A stretch of 64,000 nucleotides of DNA from contig OX365928.1 in assembly GCA_947243795.1 (NCBI GenBank), positions 62,001 through 126,000 on the forward strand, in the 5' to 3' direction. Below are positions 1-10,049 of this stretch, one piece after another. This stretch comes from Saccharomyces uvarum. Its lineage: Eukaryota; Ascomycota; Saccharomycetes; Saccharomycetales; Saccharomycetaceae. Made by a program: the position numbers and the translations under genes. Under the pieces are notes generated by a model, which saw nothing but the letters and a program-made list of their open reading frames with translations, ran no database searches and had not been told where the DNA came from. Within the stretch, counting starts at the first letter, position 1; the number at the start of each line of letters is the position of its first letter.

Positions 1-306
1 ATCGATCCCACACTCATCAAATTTCTCATATCTAGTGTAATTGCTTGCCACCCATTAGTGACTATTCAGGAGTCTTTACAGTACACGAGAGCAATCCTGA
101 ACTTACCCATCAATGCATGCGAGGAACTTGATATTCTAAACGATAAAGGATTACAGGTGTTTGTCCAAGCCCCAGAGATACTACAACAAAGGTTGGAGTG
201 CTCCTCTAAGAGAAGGTGCGGCAATCTACCCGAGAATCCTCTGTCGATAACAAGGGTCTTATGGGCCCCACCGAGCACACTAAACGAGGTCGTTTCTAAG
301 CTGTAG
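1..306 (+). CDS. 3' end of a gene cut by the window edge, product unknown
   Basis: An open frame enters at base 1 and stops at 304-306, giving about 101 C-terminal residues; there is no ATG, so the start lies outside the window. The piece is soluble-looking, with a Cys/Arg-rich patch (CSSKRRCGN) and no domain I recognise. By position, upstream of RBG1, it should be the counterpart of S. cerevisiae YAL037W, an uncharacterised gene that I recall as having a duplicate, YOR342C. That assignment rests on gene order only. The spacer to the RBG1 stop is about 205 bp, shorter than I recall for S. cerevisiae, so a different or altered gene end is possible. Confidence 0.6.
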   Translation: MDPTLIKFLISSVIACHPLVTIQESLQYTRAILNLPINACEELDILNDKGLQVFVQAPEILQQRLECSSKRRCGNLPENPLSITRVLWAPPSTLNEVVSKL

Positions 307-511
307 CGCCCGATTTAAAACTGTGTTATTGTTACGACTGGATTTTTATTATTATGTAGATTTAGTTAAGGCTATAGATATTCTATACATGAACGGTAAC
401 AAAAAAACCAGTAAAAAAAAACCAATACCCCCATTTCGAATACAATTGCTTGTATATTTCATTATGAATTATTTTTTTGTCTTTTTGTCTATTTTTTAGT
501 TGATTCGGTAA
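307..511. other. Convergent 3' spacer between the partial gene and RBG1
   Basis: AT-rich spacer between two converging genes. It contains A-rich runs (around 400-422) and T-rich runs (around 470-500) suitable for yeast 3'-end formation of both transcripts. No gene is seen. Confidence 0.5.
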
Positions 512-1621
512 TCATTTCTTCAAGATAGTAACGACATCTTCGTCTTCCAGAATATGGTTCAACCCCACGTACTGAGGTTGGTGCTTGACACTGCTACCGA
601 AAACCAAAGCATTTCTGAAATCGTCCACCAAGGATTTATGGATTTGGTTACAGAAATCTTTGACACTACAGTGATCCGATCTTAAGACCACCGGATCGGT
701 AAAGTCAGGTATTTTACCCTTTGGTTTAGTATAAATACGGACTAGGTTCAACCTATCCCACATGACTTGCAACAATTCATCCAAATTCCAATCTTGACCG
801 GACGAGATGGGCACTGCGTTGGGGATTCTGTATAGCAAGTCCAGTTCTTCCAATGATAGAGAATCGATCTTGTTCAAAGCATAAACCGCAGGCATGTACC
901 TTCTGGACGAGGCCTCCAGGACGTCAATCAAGTCATCCACGGTCGCATCGCATCTGATGGCAATCTCTGCACTATTTATTCTGTATTCACCCATGACGGC
1001 TCTGATTTCGTCGGTCCCCAAGTGGGTCAAGGGAACTGTGTTTGTGATAGAAATCCCACCTTTTTCTTTTTTCTTGATCAAGATGTCAGGTGGAGATTTG
1101 TTCAAACGGATCCCTACACCTTCCAGTTCCTTCTCAATGATCTGCTTATGGAGCAAAGGCTTGTTCACATCCAGGATGATAAATAGTAGGTTACAAGTTC
1201 TAGCCACGGCAATAACTTGCTTACCTCTACCTCTACCGTCTTTAGCACCATCGATGATACCGGGCAAATCTAGCATTTGGATCTTGGCACCCTTGTAACG
1301 GATAACACCTGGCACGGTGACCAACGTGGTAAACTCGTATTCGGCAACTTCAGACTCGGTACCAGTCAACTTGGACAGTAGGGTGGATTTACCCACCGAC
1401 GGGAACCCGACAAACCCCACACTAGCCACCCCAGTCCTGGCCACATCAAACCCGACACCGGCACCACCACCACTACCAGAGGCAGCACTGGTCAATATTT
1501 CTCTTCTCAACTTGGCCAGCTTGGCCTTCAACTGACCCAGATGGAAGGATGTGGCCTTATTCTTTTGGGTACGGGCCATTTCATCCTCGACAGCTTTAAT
1601 TTTTTCAACAGTGGTAGACAT
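512..1621 (-). CDS. RBG1: Ribosome-interacting DRG-family GTPase Rbg1
   Basis: Cytoplasmic GTPase of the developmentally regulated GTP-binding (DRG/Obg-like) family. It works with Tma46 on translating ribosomes and helps resolve stalled elongation. The 369 residues match the known yeast length. Visible motifs are G1 GFPSVGKS at 72-79, G3 DLPG at 118-121, G4 NKID at 250-253 and a C-terminal TGS domain from about 290. The frame is open for 24 codons upstream, but the first residues [10 protein letters not shown] match the known protein, so the start at 1621 is chosen. It is divergently transcribed from FUN12, also a translation GTPase, across a 274-bp shared promoter. Confidence 0.97.
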   Translation of the reverse strand: MSTTVEKIKAVEDEMARTQKNKATSFHLGQLKAKLAKLRREILTSAASGSGGGAGVGFDVARTGVASVGFVGFPSVGKSTLLSKLTGTESEVAEYEFTTLVTVPGVIRYKGAKIQMLDLPGIIDGAKDGRGRGKQVIAVARTCNLLFIILDVNKPLLHKQIIEKELEGVGIRLNKSPPDILIKKKEKGGISITNTVPLTHLGTDEIRAVMGEYRINSAEIAIRCDATVDDLIDVLEASSRRYMPAVYALNKIDSLSLEELDLLYRIPNAVPISSGQDWNLDELLQVMWDRLNLVRIYTKPKGKIPDFTDPVVLRSDHCSVKDFCNQIHKSLVDDFRNALVFGSSVKHQPQYVGLNHILEDEDVVTILKK

Positions 1622-1895
1622 CCTTGCTTGATCGACAACACTATGCTTTAACTTACCGCACCTGGCTCCAAATGCCACCCCCCATTGCACCAATATTACA
1701 GTGAATCTTCATCATCAAAGTGGAAAACTCTTATAGCTCATCGATGAAAAAAAACGGGTCCTCGTCGCTTGTGATGTGAAAAATTTTTCAGGCTTTAGCC
1801 CATAGAAAGGAAGAGATCTTGCACTATAGTAGATGGCCTAGGTGCTATTTGAAGGGGCAAAGAAGGATAATCAGAAGCATCAGACAAGTGTGAAG
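1622..1895. promoter_or_regulatory. Divergent RBG1/FUN12 promoter with PAC and RRPE motifs
   Basis: The 274-bp spacer carries GCTCATCG at 1736-1743, a PAC motif (bound by Dot6/Tod6). About 33 bp on is the perfect palindrome TGAAAAATTTTTCA at 1777-1790, an RRPE motif (bound by Stb3). This pair is the hallmark of the ribosome-biogenesis and translation regulon and fits two translation GTPases sharing one promoter. That one pair of sites serves both genes is inferred. Confidence 0.75.
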
Positions 1896-4850
1896 ATGGC
1901 GAAGAAGAGCAAGAAGGACCAAAAGAACTACTGGGACGAGGATTTCGAAGAAGACGCTCCCCAGGGCGAAGAAATCGGCGCCACACCAACCCCGGAACCG
2001 GAAAGTAGCACTGGAGTAGAAGACACTTCCAAAGAGAGCACTGAAGCCACTGAAGCCACTGAAGCGGACTTCATGTCTGCTTTGAAGCAATCGAAGAAGA
2101 AGCAGGAAAAGAAGGTCACCGAAGATAAGAAAGACGGTAAGCCTGTGCTGAAGTCTAAGAAGGAAAAGGAGAAGGAAAAGAAGGAAATGGAGAAGCAGAA
2201 GAAGAAAGAGCAAGCTGCCAAGAAGAAGGCCCAACAGCAGGCTCAGAAGGAAAAGAACAAGGAGTTGAACAAGCAAAACGTCGAAAAGGCCGCTGCTGAA
2301 AAGGCCCAAAAGTCTCAGAATGACGACAATGATAAGCCAAGCACTAGCACCAAGAAGCCCGCCAAGAAAGTGCCTGCTGGTTTGGCTGCTTTAAGACGTC
2401 AATTGGAGTTGAAGAAACAAATTGAAGAACAGGAAAAGTTTGAAAGAGAGGAGGAAGAAAGATTGGAAAAAGAAGAAGAAGAAAGGTTGGCCAACGAAGA
2501 AAAGTTGGTTGAAGAAGCCAGAGCTGCTAAGAAGGAGAAGGATAAGGCCAAGCGTGAGAAATTAAAGGCCGAAGGTAAGCTATTGACCAGAAAGCAAAAG
2601 GAGGAAAAAAAATTGTTGGAAAGACGACGTGCTGCCCTTTTGTCTTCCGATAACGTTAAAGTTGCTGGTTTGTCTAAGAAGGATGGCGAAGAAAGTAAAC
2701 CAAAGAGGGTTGTCTACAGCAAGAAGAAGAAGAGAACAACCCAAGAAGCTGCCTCAGAAGCCGTCAAGTCTGATTCCAAGAAGGATGCTGAAATCATACC
2801 CGATGACATTAAAGAATCTGAGGATGTCTTGATTGACGATTGGGAGAATTTGGATTTTGGTGAGGATGATGAAGAGGAAACCAACGAGGAAACGTCTACC
2901 GCCAAGGAATCTACTGAAAACCCCGAAGACCATGAAGATGAAGATGAAACCCAAGAAGATAGCGAAGAAGAAGAAGAATCTAGTCAAGTGGAGGAAATCG
3001 TCAGAAGCACACCTGCCCCATCTGGCCCTTCTGCAAACAAGAAAGATCTACGTTCTCCGATTTGTTGTATCTTGGGTCATGTTGATACCGGTAAGACTAA
3101 ATTGTTAGATAAGGTTAGACAAACCAACGTTCAAGGTGGTGAAGCTGGTGGTATCACCCAACAAATTGGTGCCACCTATTTCCCCATCGATGCCATCAAG
3201 TCCAAGACTAAGGTCATGGCTCAGTACGAAAAGCAAACTTTTGATGTTCCAGGTCTTTTGGTCATTGATACCCCAGGTCACGAATCTTTCTCCAATTTAC
3301 GTTCGAGAGGTTCCTCATTGTGTAACATTGCCATTTTGGTTATTGATATTATGCATGGTTTGGAACAACAAACCATCGAGTCTATCAAGCTATTAAGAGA
3401 TAGAAAGGCTCCATTCATTGTTGCCTTGAATAAGATCGATAGATTATACGACTGGAAACCTATTCCAAACGAATCATTCAGAGCCTCTTTTGCAAAGCAA
3501 TCGAGAGCCGTCCAAGAAGAGTTCCAATCTAGGTATTCCAAGATTCAATTAGAACTATCTGAACAAGGTTTAAATTCAGAGCTGTATTTCCAAAACAAAA
3601 ACATGGCTAAATATGTCTCCATTGTTCCAACATCTGCCGTCACCGGTGAAGGTGTTCCAGATTTATTGTGGTTACTATTAGAATTAACCCAAAAGAGAAT
3701 GTCTAAGCAATTGATGTACTTGTCTCATGTAGAAGCCACCGTTTTGGAAGTTAAAGTCGTGGAAGGTTTCGGTACCACCATCGATGTTATCTTGTCTAAC
3801 GGTTACTTAAGAGAGGGTGATCGTATCGTATTATGTGGTATGAATGGTCCAATTGTAACGAATATCAGAGCATTATTAACACCACAACCATTGCGTGAAT
3901 TACGTTTGAAATCTGAATATGTTCATCACAAAGAAGTCAAAGCTGCTTTAGGTGTTAAGATTGCTGCTAACGATCTAGAGAAAGCCGTTTCCGGTTCTAG
4001 ATTATTGGTTGTCGGTCCAGACGATGACGAAGATGAATTTATGGACGATGTTATGGATGACTTGACTGGGTTGCTGGATTCCGTCGACACTGCCGGTAGA
4101 GGTGTTGTTGTCCAAGCTTCCACCTTGGGTTCTTTGGAAGCCTTATTGGATTTCTTAAAAGATATGAAAATCCCTGTGATGTCTATTGGGTTAGGTCCAG
4201 TCTACAAACGTGATGTTATGAAGGCCTCTACGATGTTAGAAAAGGCACCAGAATACGCTGTAATGTTGTGTTTTGATGTTAAAGTGGATAAGGAAGCTGA
4301 ACTATACGCTGAACAAGAAGGTATTAGGATCTTTAATGCCGACATTATCTATCACTTATTCGATTCATTTACTGCATACCAAGAGAAACTATTGGAGGAA
4401 CGTCGTAAAGATTTCTTAGACTATGCTATTTTCCCATGTGTCTTACAAACTTTACAAATCATTAACAAGCGTGGTCCAATGATCATTGGTGTAGATGTTT
4501 TGGAAGGTACTCTACGTGTAGGGACTCCAATATGTACTGTGAAAATCGATCCCACCACCAAGGAAAAGCAAACTTTACTTTTGGGTAGAGTCATTTCTTT
4601 GGAAATCAACCATCAACCTGTTCCAGAAGTCAAGAAGGGCCAAACTTCCGCCGGTGTTGCTGTCCGTCTAGAAGATCCTTCCGGTCAACAACCTATTTGG
4701 GGTCGTCATGTTGACGAAAGTGATACATTATATTCCATGATTTCAAGAAGATCTCTTGACACTTTGAAGGACAAAGCATTCAGAGACCAAGTTGCTAGAT
4801 CCGATTGGTTACTGTTGAAGAAGTTGAAGGTCGTTTTTGGTATCGAATAA
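1896..4850 (+). CDS. FUN12: Translation initiation factor eIF5B
   Basis: eIF5B, the eukaryotic IF2 relative, is a GTPase that joins the 60S subunit to the 40S initiation complex. The protein has 984 residues. The first ~385 are a lysine/glutamate-rich charged region with low-complexity repeats (an EAT triplet near residue 50, KEK and EEE runs). The GTPase domain follows, with G1 GHVDTGKT at 394-401, G3 DTPGH at 458-462 and G4 NKID at 512-515, then beta-barrel and IF2-like domains III/IV ending [10 protein letters not shown]. The start at 1896 ([10 protein letters not shown]) matches the known N-terminus; the 18 codons upstream are open but lack an ATG. Differences from S. cerevisiae lie almost entirely in the charged N-terminal region. 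Confidence 0.98.
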   Translation: MAKKSKKDQKNYWDEDFEEDAPQGEEIGATPTPEPESSTGVEDTSKESTEATEATEADFMSALKQSKKKQEKKVTEDKKDGKPVLKSKKEKEKEKKEMEKQKKKEQAAKKKAQQQAQKEKNKELNKQNVEKAAAEKAQKSQNDDNDKPSTSTKKPAKKVPAGLAALRRQLELKKQIEEQEKFEREEEERLEKEEEERLANEEKLVEEARAAKKEKDKAKREKLKAEGKLLTRKQKEEKKLLERRRAALLSSDNVKVAGLSKKDGEESKPKRVVYSKKKKRTTQEAASEAVKSDSKKDAEIIPDDIKESEDVLIDDWENLDFGEDDEEETNEETSTAKESTENPEDHEDEDETQEDSEEEEESSQVEEIVRSTPAPSGPSANKKDLRSPICCILGHVDTGKTKLLDKVRQTNVQGGEAGGITQQIGATYFPIDAIKSKTKVMAQYEKQTFDVPGLLVIDTPGHESFSNLRSRGSSLCNIAILVIDIMHGLEQQTIESIKLLRDRKAPFIVALNKIDRLYDWKPIPNESFRASFAKQSRAVQEEFQSRYSKIQLELSEQGLNSELYFQNKNMAKYVSIVPTSAVTGEGVPDLLWLLLELTQKRMSKQLMYLSHVEATVLEVKVVEGFGTTIDVILSNGYLREGDRIVLCGMNGPIVTNIRALLTPQPLRELRLKSEYVHHKEVKAALGVKIAANDLEKAVSGSRLLVVGPDDDEDEFMDDVMDDLTGLLDSVDTAGRGVVVQASTLGSLEALLDFLKDMKIPVMSIGLGPVYKRDVMKASTMLEKAPEYAVMLCFDVKVDKEAELYAEQEGIRIFNADIIYHLFDSFTAYQEKLLEERRKDFLDYAIFPCVLQTLQIINKRGPMIIGVDVLEGTLRVGTPICTVKIDPTTKEKQTLLLGRVISLEINHQPVPEVKKGQTSAGVAVRLEDPSGQQPIWGRHVDESDTLYSMISRRSLDTLKDKAFRDQVARSDWLLLKKLKVVFGIE

Positions 4851-5126
4851 GCACTACAAACACCAACTTGCCAACCCACATCACATTCTGCAAACTTTAA
4901 TGAATTAAAATAAATAAGTGTATATAAAAAATGTGAGTCTTTGTGTATTAGTTTTTAATTCTATCTTATTTTTTATTGCCATATTACTTCACTTTGTCTT
5001 GTTATCTCTTGAACATTTGAGAAATTTGTATTACGCGTAAATAAAAAAGGTAAATAATAAAGAAGTGAATTTAGATGATCTTCATCAAGAAACAAAAAAG
5101 GGCCAACTCGAACGACCAGAGAAGCT
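4851..5126 (+). promoter_or_regulatory. MTW1 promoter with MCB and forkhead-like sites
   Basis: The 276-bp spacer follows FUN12 in tandem. Its first part, AT-rich with TATATA-like elements near 4920, should end the FUN12 transcript. ACGCGT at 5033-5038 is an exact MCB (MBF site), overlapped by GTAAATA at 5037-5043. A second GTAAATA at 5050-5056 also matches the forkhead consensus GTAAAYA. These fit cell-cycle control of a kinetochore gene; function is inferred. Confidence 0.5.
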
Positions 5127-5993
5127 ATGTCGGCACCGACGATGAGATCGACGTCAATACTGACGGAGCATTTGAGTTACCCACCCATTTCGCTCGTTGA
5201 TGATATCATCAATGCTGTGAATGAAATTATGTATAAATGCACAGCTGCCATGGAAAAGTATTTGTTATCCAAGAGTCGGATCGGTGAAGAGGATTATGGG
5301 GAAGAGATCAAAAATGGAGTCGCTAAGTTGGAGTCGCTATTGGAGAATTCTGTGGATAAAAATTTTGATAAATTAGAACTATATGTTTTGAGAAACGTTC
5401 TCCGAATTCCTGAAGAGTTTTTAGATGCCAATGTTTTCAGACTAGAGAACCAAAAGGATCTGGTTATTGTGGATGACAACGAGATAAAAAGAAGCGAGGA
5501 GGAACTCAGAGACAAAGTAAACGATGTTGAATTGGCATTCAAAAGGAATGAAATGTTATTGAAGAGGGTCGCCAAAATGAAAAAACTACTCGTTAGCATA
5601 AGAAGTTTCAAGCAGAAACTAAGCGACTTGTTGAAATGCAAGGATGACGAGCAGTTGCAGAAAATTTTGGAGTCGTTGAAACCTATAGATGACACAATGA
5701 CATTACTGAGTAGCTCACTACGGAAACTATACGTGGATAGTGAAAGCACCAGTTCAACAGAGGAAGTGGGGGCACTATTACAAAAACTAAAGGCCAATGG
5801 GAAACACAGCAAGGATTACAGAACACGATATATAGACATAAGGACTAACAATGTCTTACGGAGGTTGGGGCTACTAGGCGATGGCGAGACAGAAGGCCGG
5901 TCCGCTGAACTTAGTGTAGGAGTGCAAGGGAAGGAAACTGATAAACTAGATATCGAAGAACCCCAATTGGATTTACTCGATGATGTATTATAA
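5127..5993 (+). CDS. MTW1: Kinetochore MIND/Mis12 complex subunit Mtw1
   Basis: Mtw1 is the Mis12-family subunit of the MIND complex (Mtw1-Nnf1-Nsl1-Dsn1), which links the inner kinetochore (CENP-C/Mif2) to Ndc80 and Spc105/KNL1. The 288 residues are one shorter than I recall for S. cerevisiae. The N-terminal Mis12 head (LTEHLSYPPISLVDDIINAV) is highly conserved. A charged helical coiled-coil region follows (about 110-215), and the conserved C-terminal tail ends EEPQLDLLDDVL. Convergent with FUN19. An out-of-frame ATG at 5075 would open a frame overlapping the start if transcripts began upstream of it. Confidence 0.97.
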   Translation: MSAPTMRSTSILTEHLSYPPISLVDDIINAVNEIMYKCTAAMEKYLLSKSRIGEEDYGEEIKNGVAKLESLLENSVDKNFDKLELYVLRNVLRIPEEFLDANVFRLENQKDLVIVDDNEIKRSEEELRDKVNDVELAFKRNEMLLKRVAKMKKLLVSIRSFKQKLSDLLKCKDDEQLQKILESLKPIDDTMTLLSSSLRKLYVDSESTSSTEEVGALLQKLKANGKHSKDYRTRYIDIRTNNVLRRLGLLGDGETEGRSAELSVGVQGKETDKLDIEEPQLDLLDDVL

Positions 5994-6105
5994 TATGACG
6001 CGAAAAGAATGTTTGATGTAGTGTAAGTAAGTATTTATGTATGTATTTACGAATGTGTTACTAAGAAATGCTAAAAAAAAAAGAAAAAATGCATCTCCCT
6101 GGGTA
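5994..6105. terminator. Shared 3' region of MTW1 and FUN19
   Basis: The 112-bp spacer between convergent genes contains overlapping TATGTA efficiency-type elements at 6036-6045 and an A-rich run near 6072-6087, as expected for yeast polyadenylation. Assigned from composition and position. Confidence 0.45.
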
Positions 6106-7323
6106 TCATAAGTATTTTGTAAAATTCGAATCCCTTAGCCAGCCAACTTTCTCAAAAGCTTGAAACAATCTTGATGCTTTATTGACATCAATTCTGCAAG
6201 CTTTCTGCGCATCGGTTCTTCTAAACGGCAACCCCTTCCTTAATCTATAAACCTTTTCCAAAAATAACCTTTTCTTGGAATCCAAATACAAATCGCAAGG
6301 CAGCCTTAGCGTTTGAGCCAGCACCAATTCAGCGGGATACAATTCATCCTTCAGCGGGTCTGTGGACAAGTCCATCGGAGACCCCTTCCACTCGATCTTT
6401 AGTGATTTGTTGGTGTCTGCAGGTAGCGTGGATAGCGGTGGAGAGAAATCAGGCAGTTTTTTCCATGAGATATTGGGAATGTATTGAGGAGCTTCATGGA
6501 TGGCCTCTATGGATGAAATGTTTGTATGAGGCGCGGATGCTGAGGGTGAAAACTTCTTGGCACGATGTGGACTCGTCGTCATTGTCCTTCTTTGTGGGGA
6601 GTACACTTTGCGTTCCCTTGATATCCATTCGGTGTCAGATTCAAACTTGCCCAGATTGTTATTGTAAAGGACCTGCTTCCTCATATTGTATCTTGATTGT
6701 CTGTTCAAATTCGGGGATGCTAGCGGAGAAGGTAACCTTGAAGAAGAAGGGGTCAATTCATCGTTATATTTGGAATACTTGTACCTGTTATTGTAGGCCA
6801 GGTTATTGTACCTGTTGATGATGTTCTTGGAATATGGCTGTGCCAAATTGCTGAACATTTTGTACTGGGACAAGAACCCATAAGTGGCGTAGCGGTATCT
6901 CTTCCTTGTTAACCCATTGGGCCACACAGGCTTCACGGTCAAAACATTCTCTACATGCTCTTTGGGCGTGGCACCCACCAGTGCTGACGAAGATACGTGA
7001 GGTGAAGCATCGTGCTGGAAATCCGACTCCTCTTTGGGCGACAAGGGTGGCGATGGTATTATATGCTCATCCATCAAAGAATCAATGCTGCCAGAAAAGC
7101 ATCCGGTGCCGCTGTTTTGTGAGTTCTGACTGATCCTTTCGTCGTATGAGGGGCCGTATGGCGAGTGATTGCTATAAACACTCATATTGTTATTGTCGTT
7201 GTTATTGTCGTTATTGAGTTTCAGATGCTGGTTCAGACGCTTAAAAATTGACTGCGAACCGTTCTTTAGACTGTAGTCCATGTTTAATTGAGACTTTTCA
7301 GATTCAGGAGAACACAAACCCAT
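6106..7323 (-). CDS. FUN19: SWIRM-domain protein Fun19, function unknown
   Basis: The protein has 405 residues; I recall 413 in S. cerevisiae. The first ~300 residues are low-complexity and Ser/Asn/Tyr-rich (an asparagine run NNDNNNDNNN near residue 40, PPLSPKEES near 95). The C-terminal ~95 residues (from about IEWKGSPMDL to the end) form a SWIRM domain, a helical fold found in chromatin proteins that can bind DNA. In S. cerevisiae it is non-essential, stress-induced and has a genome-duplication partner, YOR338W. The start MGLCSPESEKSQLNMDYSLK fits the known N-terminus. A chromatin role is inferred from the domain only. Confidence 0.93.
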   Translation of the reverse strand: MGLCSPESEKSQLNMDYSLKNGSQSIFKRLNQHLKLNNDNNNDNNNMSVYSNHSPYGPSYDERISQNSQNSGTGCFSGSIDSLMDEHIIPSPPLSPKEESDFQHDASPHVSSSALVGATPKEHVENVLTVKPVWPNGLTRKRYRYATYGFLSQYKMFSNLAQPYSKNIINRYNNLAYNNRYKYSKYNDELTPSSSRLPSPLASPNLNRQSRYNMRKQVLYNNNLGKFESDTEWISRERKVYSPQRRTMTTSPHRAKKFSPSASAPHTNISSIEAIHEAPQYIPNISWKKLPDFSPPLSTLPADTNKSLKIEWKGSPMDLSTDPLKDELYPAELVLAQTLRLPCDLYLDSKKRLFLEKVYRLRKGLPFRRTDAQKACRIDVNKASRLFQAFEKVGWLRDSNFTKYL

Positions 7324-8069
7324 GTTTTCCTTTTGATTATATGCGCGAATATCCTACTTATCGATGTCGAGTGGAGACCACAACGGGGATGGAATGAGCG
7401 ATGTGGCTACTTTTATAACTGTTTCTCTTAGTAGAAGAAGGGGCTTCTTGATAGACCCCTGCACCTTATCTAGCGGAGGTGCACGGCTGTTTTAACAGTT
7501 CGAATTGGTTTTAGCGCAATAAAGAGGTGATTGTATTACTCATGTCAGAGGCATGCCCTTCGAGAGACCCAATTGCGCCCTTGTGGTGTGGATGGCTACC
7601 GTGGCTTCGTGCCAATGTGTAGGTGGAGTCTGGAGAGCCAGTTTCGCAATGCTGGTATCTCCTTCTATGGAGCCAAGGCCAAGAAGAAACTTATCTCTCC
7701 GTGCTTTTGGTATAGGTATAGGCAGATCCAACCGGCTGGGAACTCCATCTCTGGGCTGCCGCTGCAACCGTCATGTTCTAGTCGGCGCCACCGTGTATTT
7801 CCACAATAACTTTCGACGCTCTTGTCGAGCGACCCCAAAAAGTCCAGGGGTTTCTTCCTGCTATTCAAGTTCATTCATGCAGCTCCGGGAACCAACCCTG
7901 CAACGTACACACCATCCTGCTCCGGCTGGTTCTTATCTCGTTGTCTTGCTTTTGCTTCCTGTCTTTGTTTTGTTTTGTTCTTGTTTAGCGCTCTTGAAAA
8001 ATTTCACTTTTAATTATCTAGGTAAAACGCATCAAATAGTGCCACAAGCAGAGCAGCCAGCCCCCAGAG
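7324..8069. promoter_or_regulatory. FUN19/POP5 divergent promoter with stress elements and an RRPE
   Basis: This 746-bp spacer has no credible gene; short frames in it are not conserved products I know. On the FUN19 side AGGGG at 7439-7443 and CCCCT at 7456-7460 are two STREs (Msn2/4 sites) in opposite orientation, fitting stress induction. A 7-bp inverted repeat TGCACCT/AGGTGCA (7460-7466, 7477-7483) lies next to them. On the POP5 side TGAAAAATTTCA at 7995-8006 resembles an RRPE, fitting co-regulation with ribosome biogenesis. Confidence 0.5.
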
Positions 8070-8570
8070 ATGGTGCGTTTAAAGAGCAGATACATCCTAT
8101 TTGAAATTCTGTACCCTCCCACAGACGCCGATGTCGAAGAATCTGCGTCCAAGGGCGACATTCTGCTGTCACACCACAGGGCATCGCCTGCTGAAATATC
8201 CATAAAGGCCATAATCCAAGAGATACGACGCTCGCTGTCGTTGAATCTGGGCGACTATGGGTCTGCCAAGTGCAGCTCTCTCTTGCAGCTGAAGTACTTC
8301 TCTAATAGGACGTCCACGGGGATAATCCGATGTCATCGAGAGGATTGCGATCTTGTCATTATGGCGTTGATGCTGATGTCGAAAATCGGTGATGTTGGTG
8401 GGCTGATCGTGAACCCGGTCAAGGTGAGTGGGACCATCAAGAAGATCGAGCAGTTCGCTATCAGAAGGAACTCTAAAATACTGAATTTGATCAAATGCGA
8501 TAATGAGTTTCTGATCAACGACTTTAAGCAACTCGAGAACGAGAACGAAAACGAAAACGACACCGATTAG
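8070..8570 (+). CDS. POP5: RNase P / RNase MRP protein subunit Pop5
   Basis: Pop5 is an essential protein shared by nuclear RNase P (tRNA 5' processing) and RNase MRP (rRNA ITS1 processing), related to archaeal Pop5. The 166 residues start MVRLKSRYILFEI and include the conserved blocks RRSLSLNLGDYGSAKC and RCHREDCDLVIMALMLMSKIGD of the Pop5/Rpp14 alpha-beta fold. The C-terminal acidic tail contains tandem EN dipeptides (NENENEND). It is about seven residues shorter than the S. cerevisiae protein as I remember it, with the difference in the tail region. Convergent with PRP45. Confidence 0.97.
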   Translation: MVRLKSRYILFEILYPPTDADVEESASKGDILLSHHRASPAEISIKAIIQEIRRSLSLNLGDYGSAKCSSLLQLKYFSNRTSTGIIRCHREDCDLVIMALMLMSKIGDVGGLIVNPVKVSGTIKKIEQFAIRRNSKILNLIKCDNEFLINDFKQLENENENENDTD

Positions 8571-8654
8571 AATATATATGTAGATGTATATGCAGTTATA
8601 TTTTTTTATGTTTTAATGCAATGCATGAAAAGAGAACAGTCCACCGCCCACTGT
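8571..8654. terminator. Shared 3' region of POP5 and PRP45
   Basis: The 84-bp spacer between converging genes has TATATATGTA-type efficiency elements just after the POP5 stop (about 8572-8600) and a T-run near 8600-8607. The very short distance implies overlapping 3' ends. Confidence 0.45.
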
Positions 8655-9797
8655 TCATTTCTGGACCCCATAGTTATCAGACTTGCCCTTGGATTCGGCT
8701 TTAGTGAACTGTATGGGACCGTGAGACCCGCTACCACCTTCACTTTTCGCATTGACTGCTTGGTCCAGCTGCTCATAGTTGGTCTTGTATATGGTGTCGA
8801 TGTCCTGTTGGACAAACAGCGGGTTGTCGTAAACTTGGTCCTCATGTCTCTTGGCGGAGGCATTGGCACCTCTTGTGAAAAACCTCGAATCGTACTGCAG
8901 GTCCGGTTGCTCTGAGCGCCTTGCAGCGCCCAGAATTACTTTATCAGATACATCTCTCCCTTGAGAGTAGGCCAGCTCTTTCAGTCTAGCCACTGTGCTC
9001 ATCTGCTTCTTCGGTTTCACCACGGCCCCCGTTTGAGGGGCCCCGTGGTGTTGTCTGGCTCGCTGGCTCAACTCTTTTAACTTAGATTCCTTGGCCAACG
9101 CTTCTTGTTCCATAGTAAGTCGTTTCAAATCCATTTTGGATTTGATCTCTTGTCTGGCTTTCTTGTCAGCACCTTCCAACGCCTCCGATAGTTTCATGAA
9201 CCCATCGTTAATGACACGTTCATTGTCAATGGCTTTCCCCACACGTCTTTCCAAGGCCACAGTGTATCCATTGGGGTTCTTCCAGTTCGAAACAGCTGCT
9301 GGTATCTTCCAGTCATTTGGATCAGCCTCTCCCGTATCATTGCTACCACCCATATGAAGAACGGGCACCACTTCATCACTGACCGTGGGTGCTACCACCT
9401 TCCTGGCCTTTTTCCCAACAAACCTTGGCAACAACGGGTCCATTTGCTTAGACACCACTTCAATTTGGCGGCCGTTATTCAGTGTTAGACTGGTGGGGGC
9501 TTGATGTGTTTCGGTGACGTATCTCGATGAGGCCTTGTTGTTTGAATTCGACATTTTTGCGTTCACCAGTCGCTGAATGTATGACTTGGTTCTTGCCGCA
9601 CATTCCTGGATGTCGGTTTCCGCCGGCAGAGGCACTGGTAATTCGAAATTCGATTGTCTCTTGGGTATAAAGTCATCGAGCTTGACACTTTGCGCGATTT
9701 CGTTAGTCAATATTACTGGCTCAAGACGATCCGAGATCAAAGCCGTCGAAGCCTGGGGTTGCGAGTGTTTTGGAGGTGGTAATCTGCTGCTAAACAT
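8655..9797 (-). CDS. PRP45: Pre-mRNA splicing factor Prp45 (SKIP/SNW family)
   Basis: Prp45 is the yeast SKIP ortholog. It is an extended scaffold of the NineTeen-related spliceosome complex that binds Prp46 and Prp22 and acts in catalytic activation. The 380-residue protein has the signature SNWKNPNGYTVALERRVG starting at residue 170, after a conserved stretch ending FVGKKARKVVAPT. Charged helices rich in Lys/Glu follow, and the tail holds GPIQFTKAES. The start at 9797 (MFSSRLPPPKHSQ) matches the known N-terminus; the frame continues upstream but without an ATG. The yeast protein is much shorter than animal SKIP, as is usual for this family. Confidence 0.96.
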   Translation of the reverse strand: MFSSRLPPPKHSQPQASTALISDRLEPVILTNEIAQSVKLDDFIPKRQSNFELPVPLPAETDIQECAARTKSYIQRLVNAKMSNSNNKASSRYVTETHQAPTSLTLNNGRQIEVVSKQMDPLLPRFVGKKARKVVAPTVSDEVVPVLHMGGSNDTGEADPNDWKIPAAVSNWKNPNGYTVALERRVGKAIDNERVINDGFMKLSEALEGADKKARQEIKSKMDLKRLTMEQEALAKESKLKELSQRARQHHGAPQTGAVVKPKKQMSTVARLKELAYSQGRDVSDKVILGAARRSEQPDLQYDSRFFTRGANASAKRHEDQVYDNPLFVQQDIDTIYKTNYEQLDQAVNAKSEGGSGSHGPIQFTKAESKGKSDNYGVQK

Positions 9798-10049
9798 TCT
9801 TGATTTGGGCACCTGGTATGTCGTCTTTAAGTGGCTTGAACTTGCCAAGTAAACCTCTATATCAAGGTTATTTCATCGAATTTTCATAGTGGAAAATCCA
9901 ACTCCGTCGGAAACTACAATAAATACGGTAGGATTAAATATTATTATATTAAGTACTTTTAAATCATTAAACAAAAAAAAAGAGAATGTGTATAGTATTA
10001 GGCATATTTTTTAGGGACATAGGCTGGTGTTGTGGTAATGGATGTATGG
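9798..10049. other. Spacer: PRP45 promoter and GIP4 3' end
   Basis: Both neighbours are on the minus strand. The spacer is AT-rich with an A-run near 9973-9981 and alternating AT stretches near 9935-9955. I see no gene and no motif strong enough to name. Confidence 0.4.

Noticed and set aside
1622-1693. N-terminal extension of RBG1 in the open frame upstream of 1621
   Set aside because: The extension lies in the promoter, does not match the known protein, and [10 protein letters not shown] at 1621 aligns with the established start.
7531-8104. Overlapping short frames in the FUN19-POP5 spacer
   Set aside because: They overlap each other in several frames, lack any known similarity and run into the POP5 leader; this is better read as promoter DNA.
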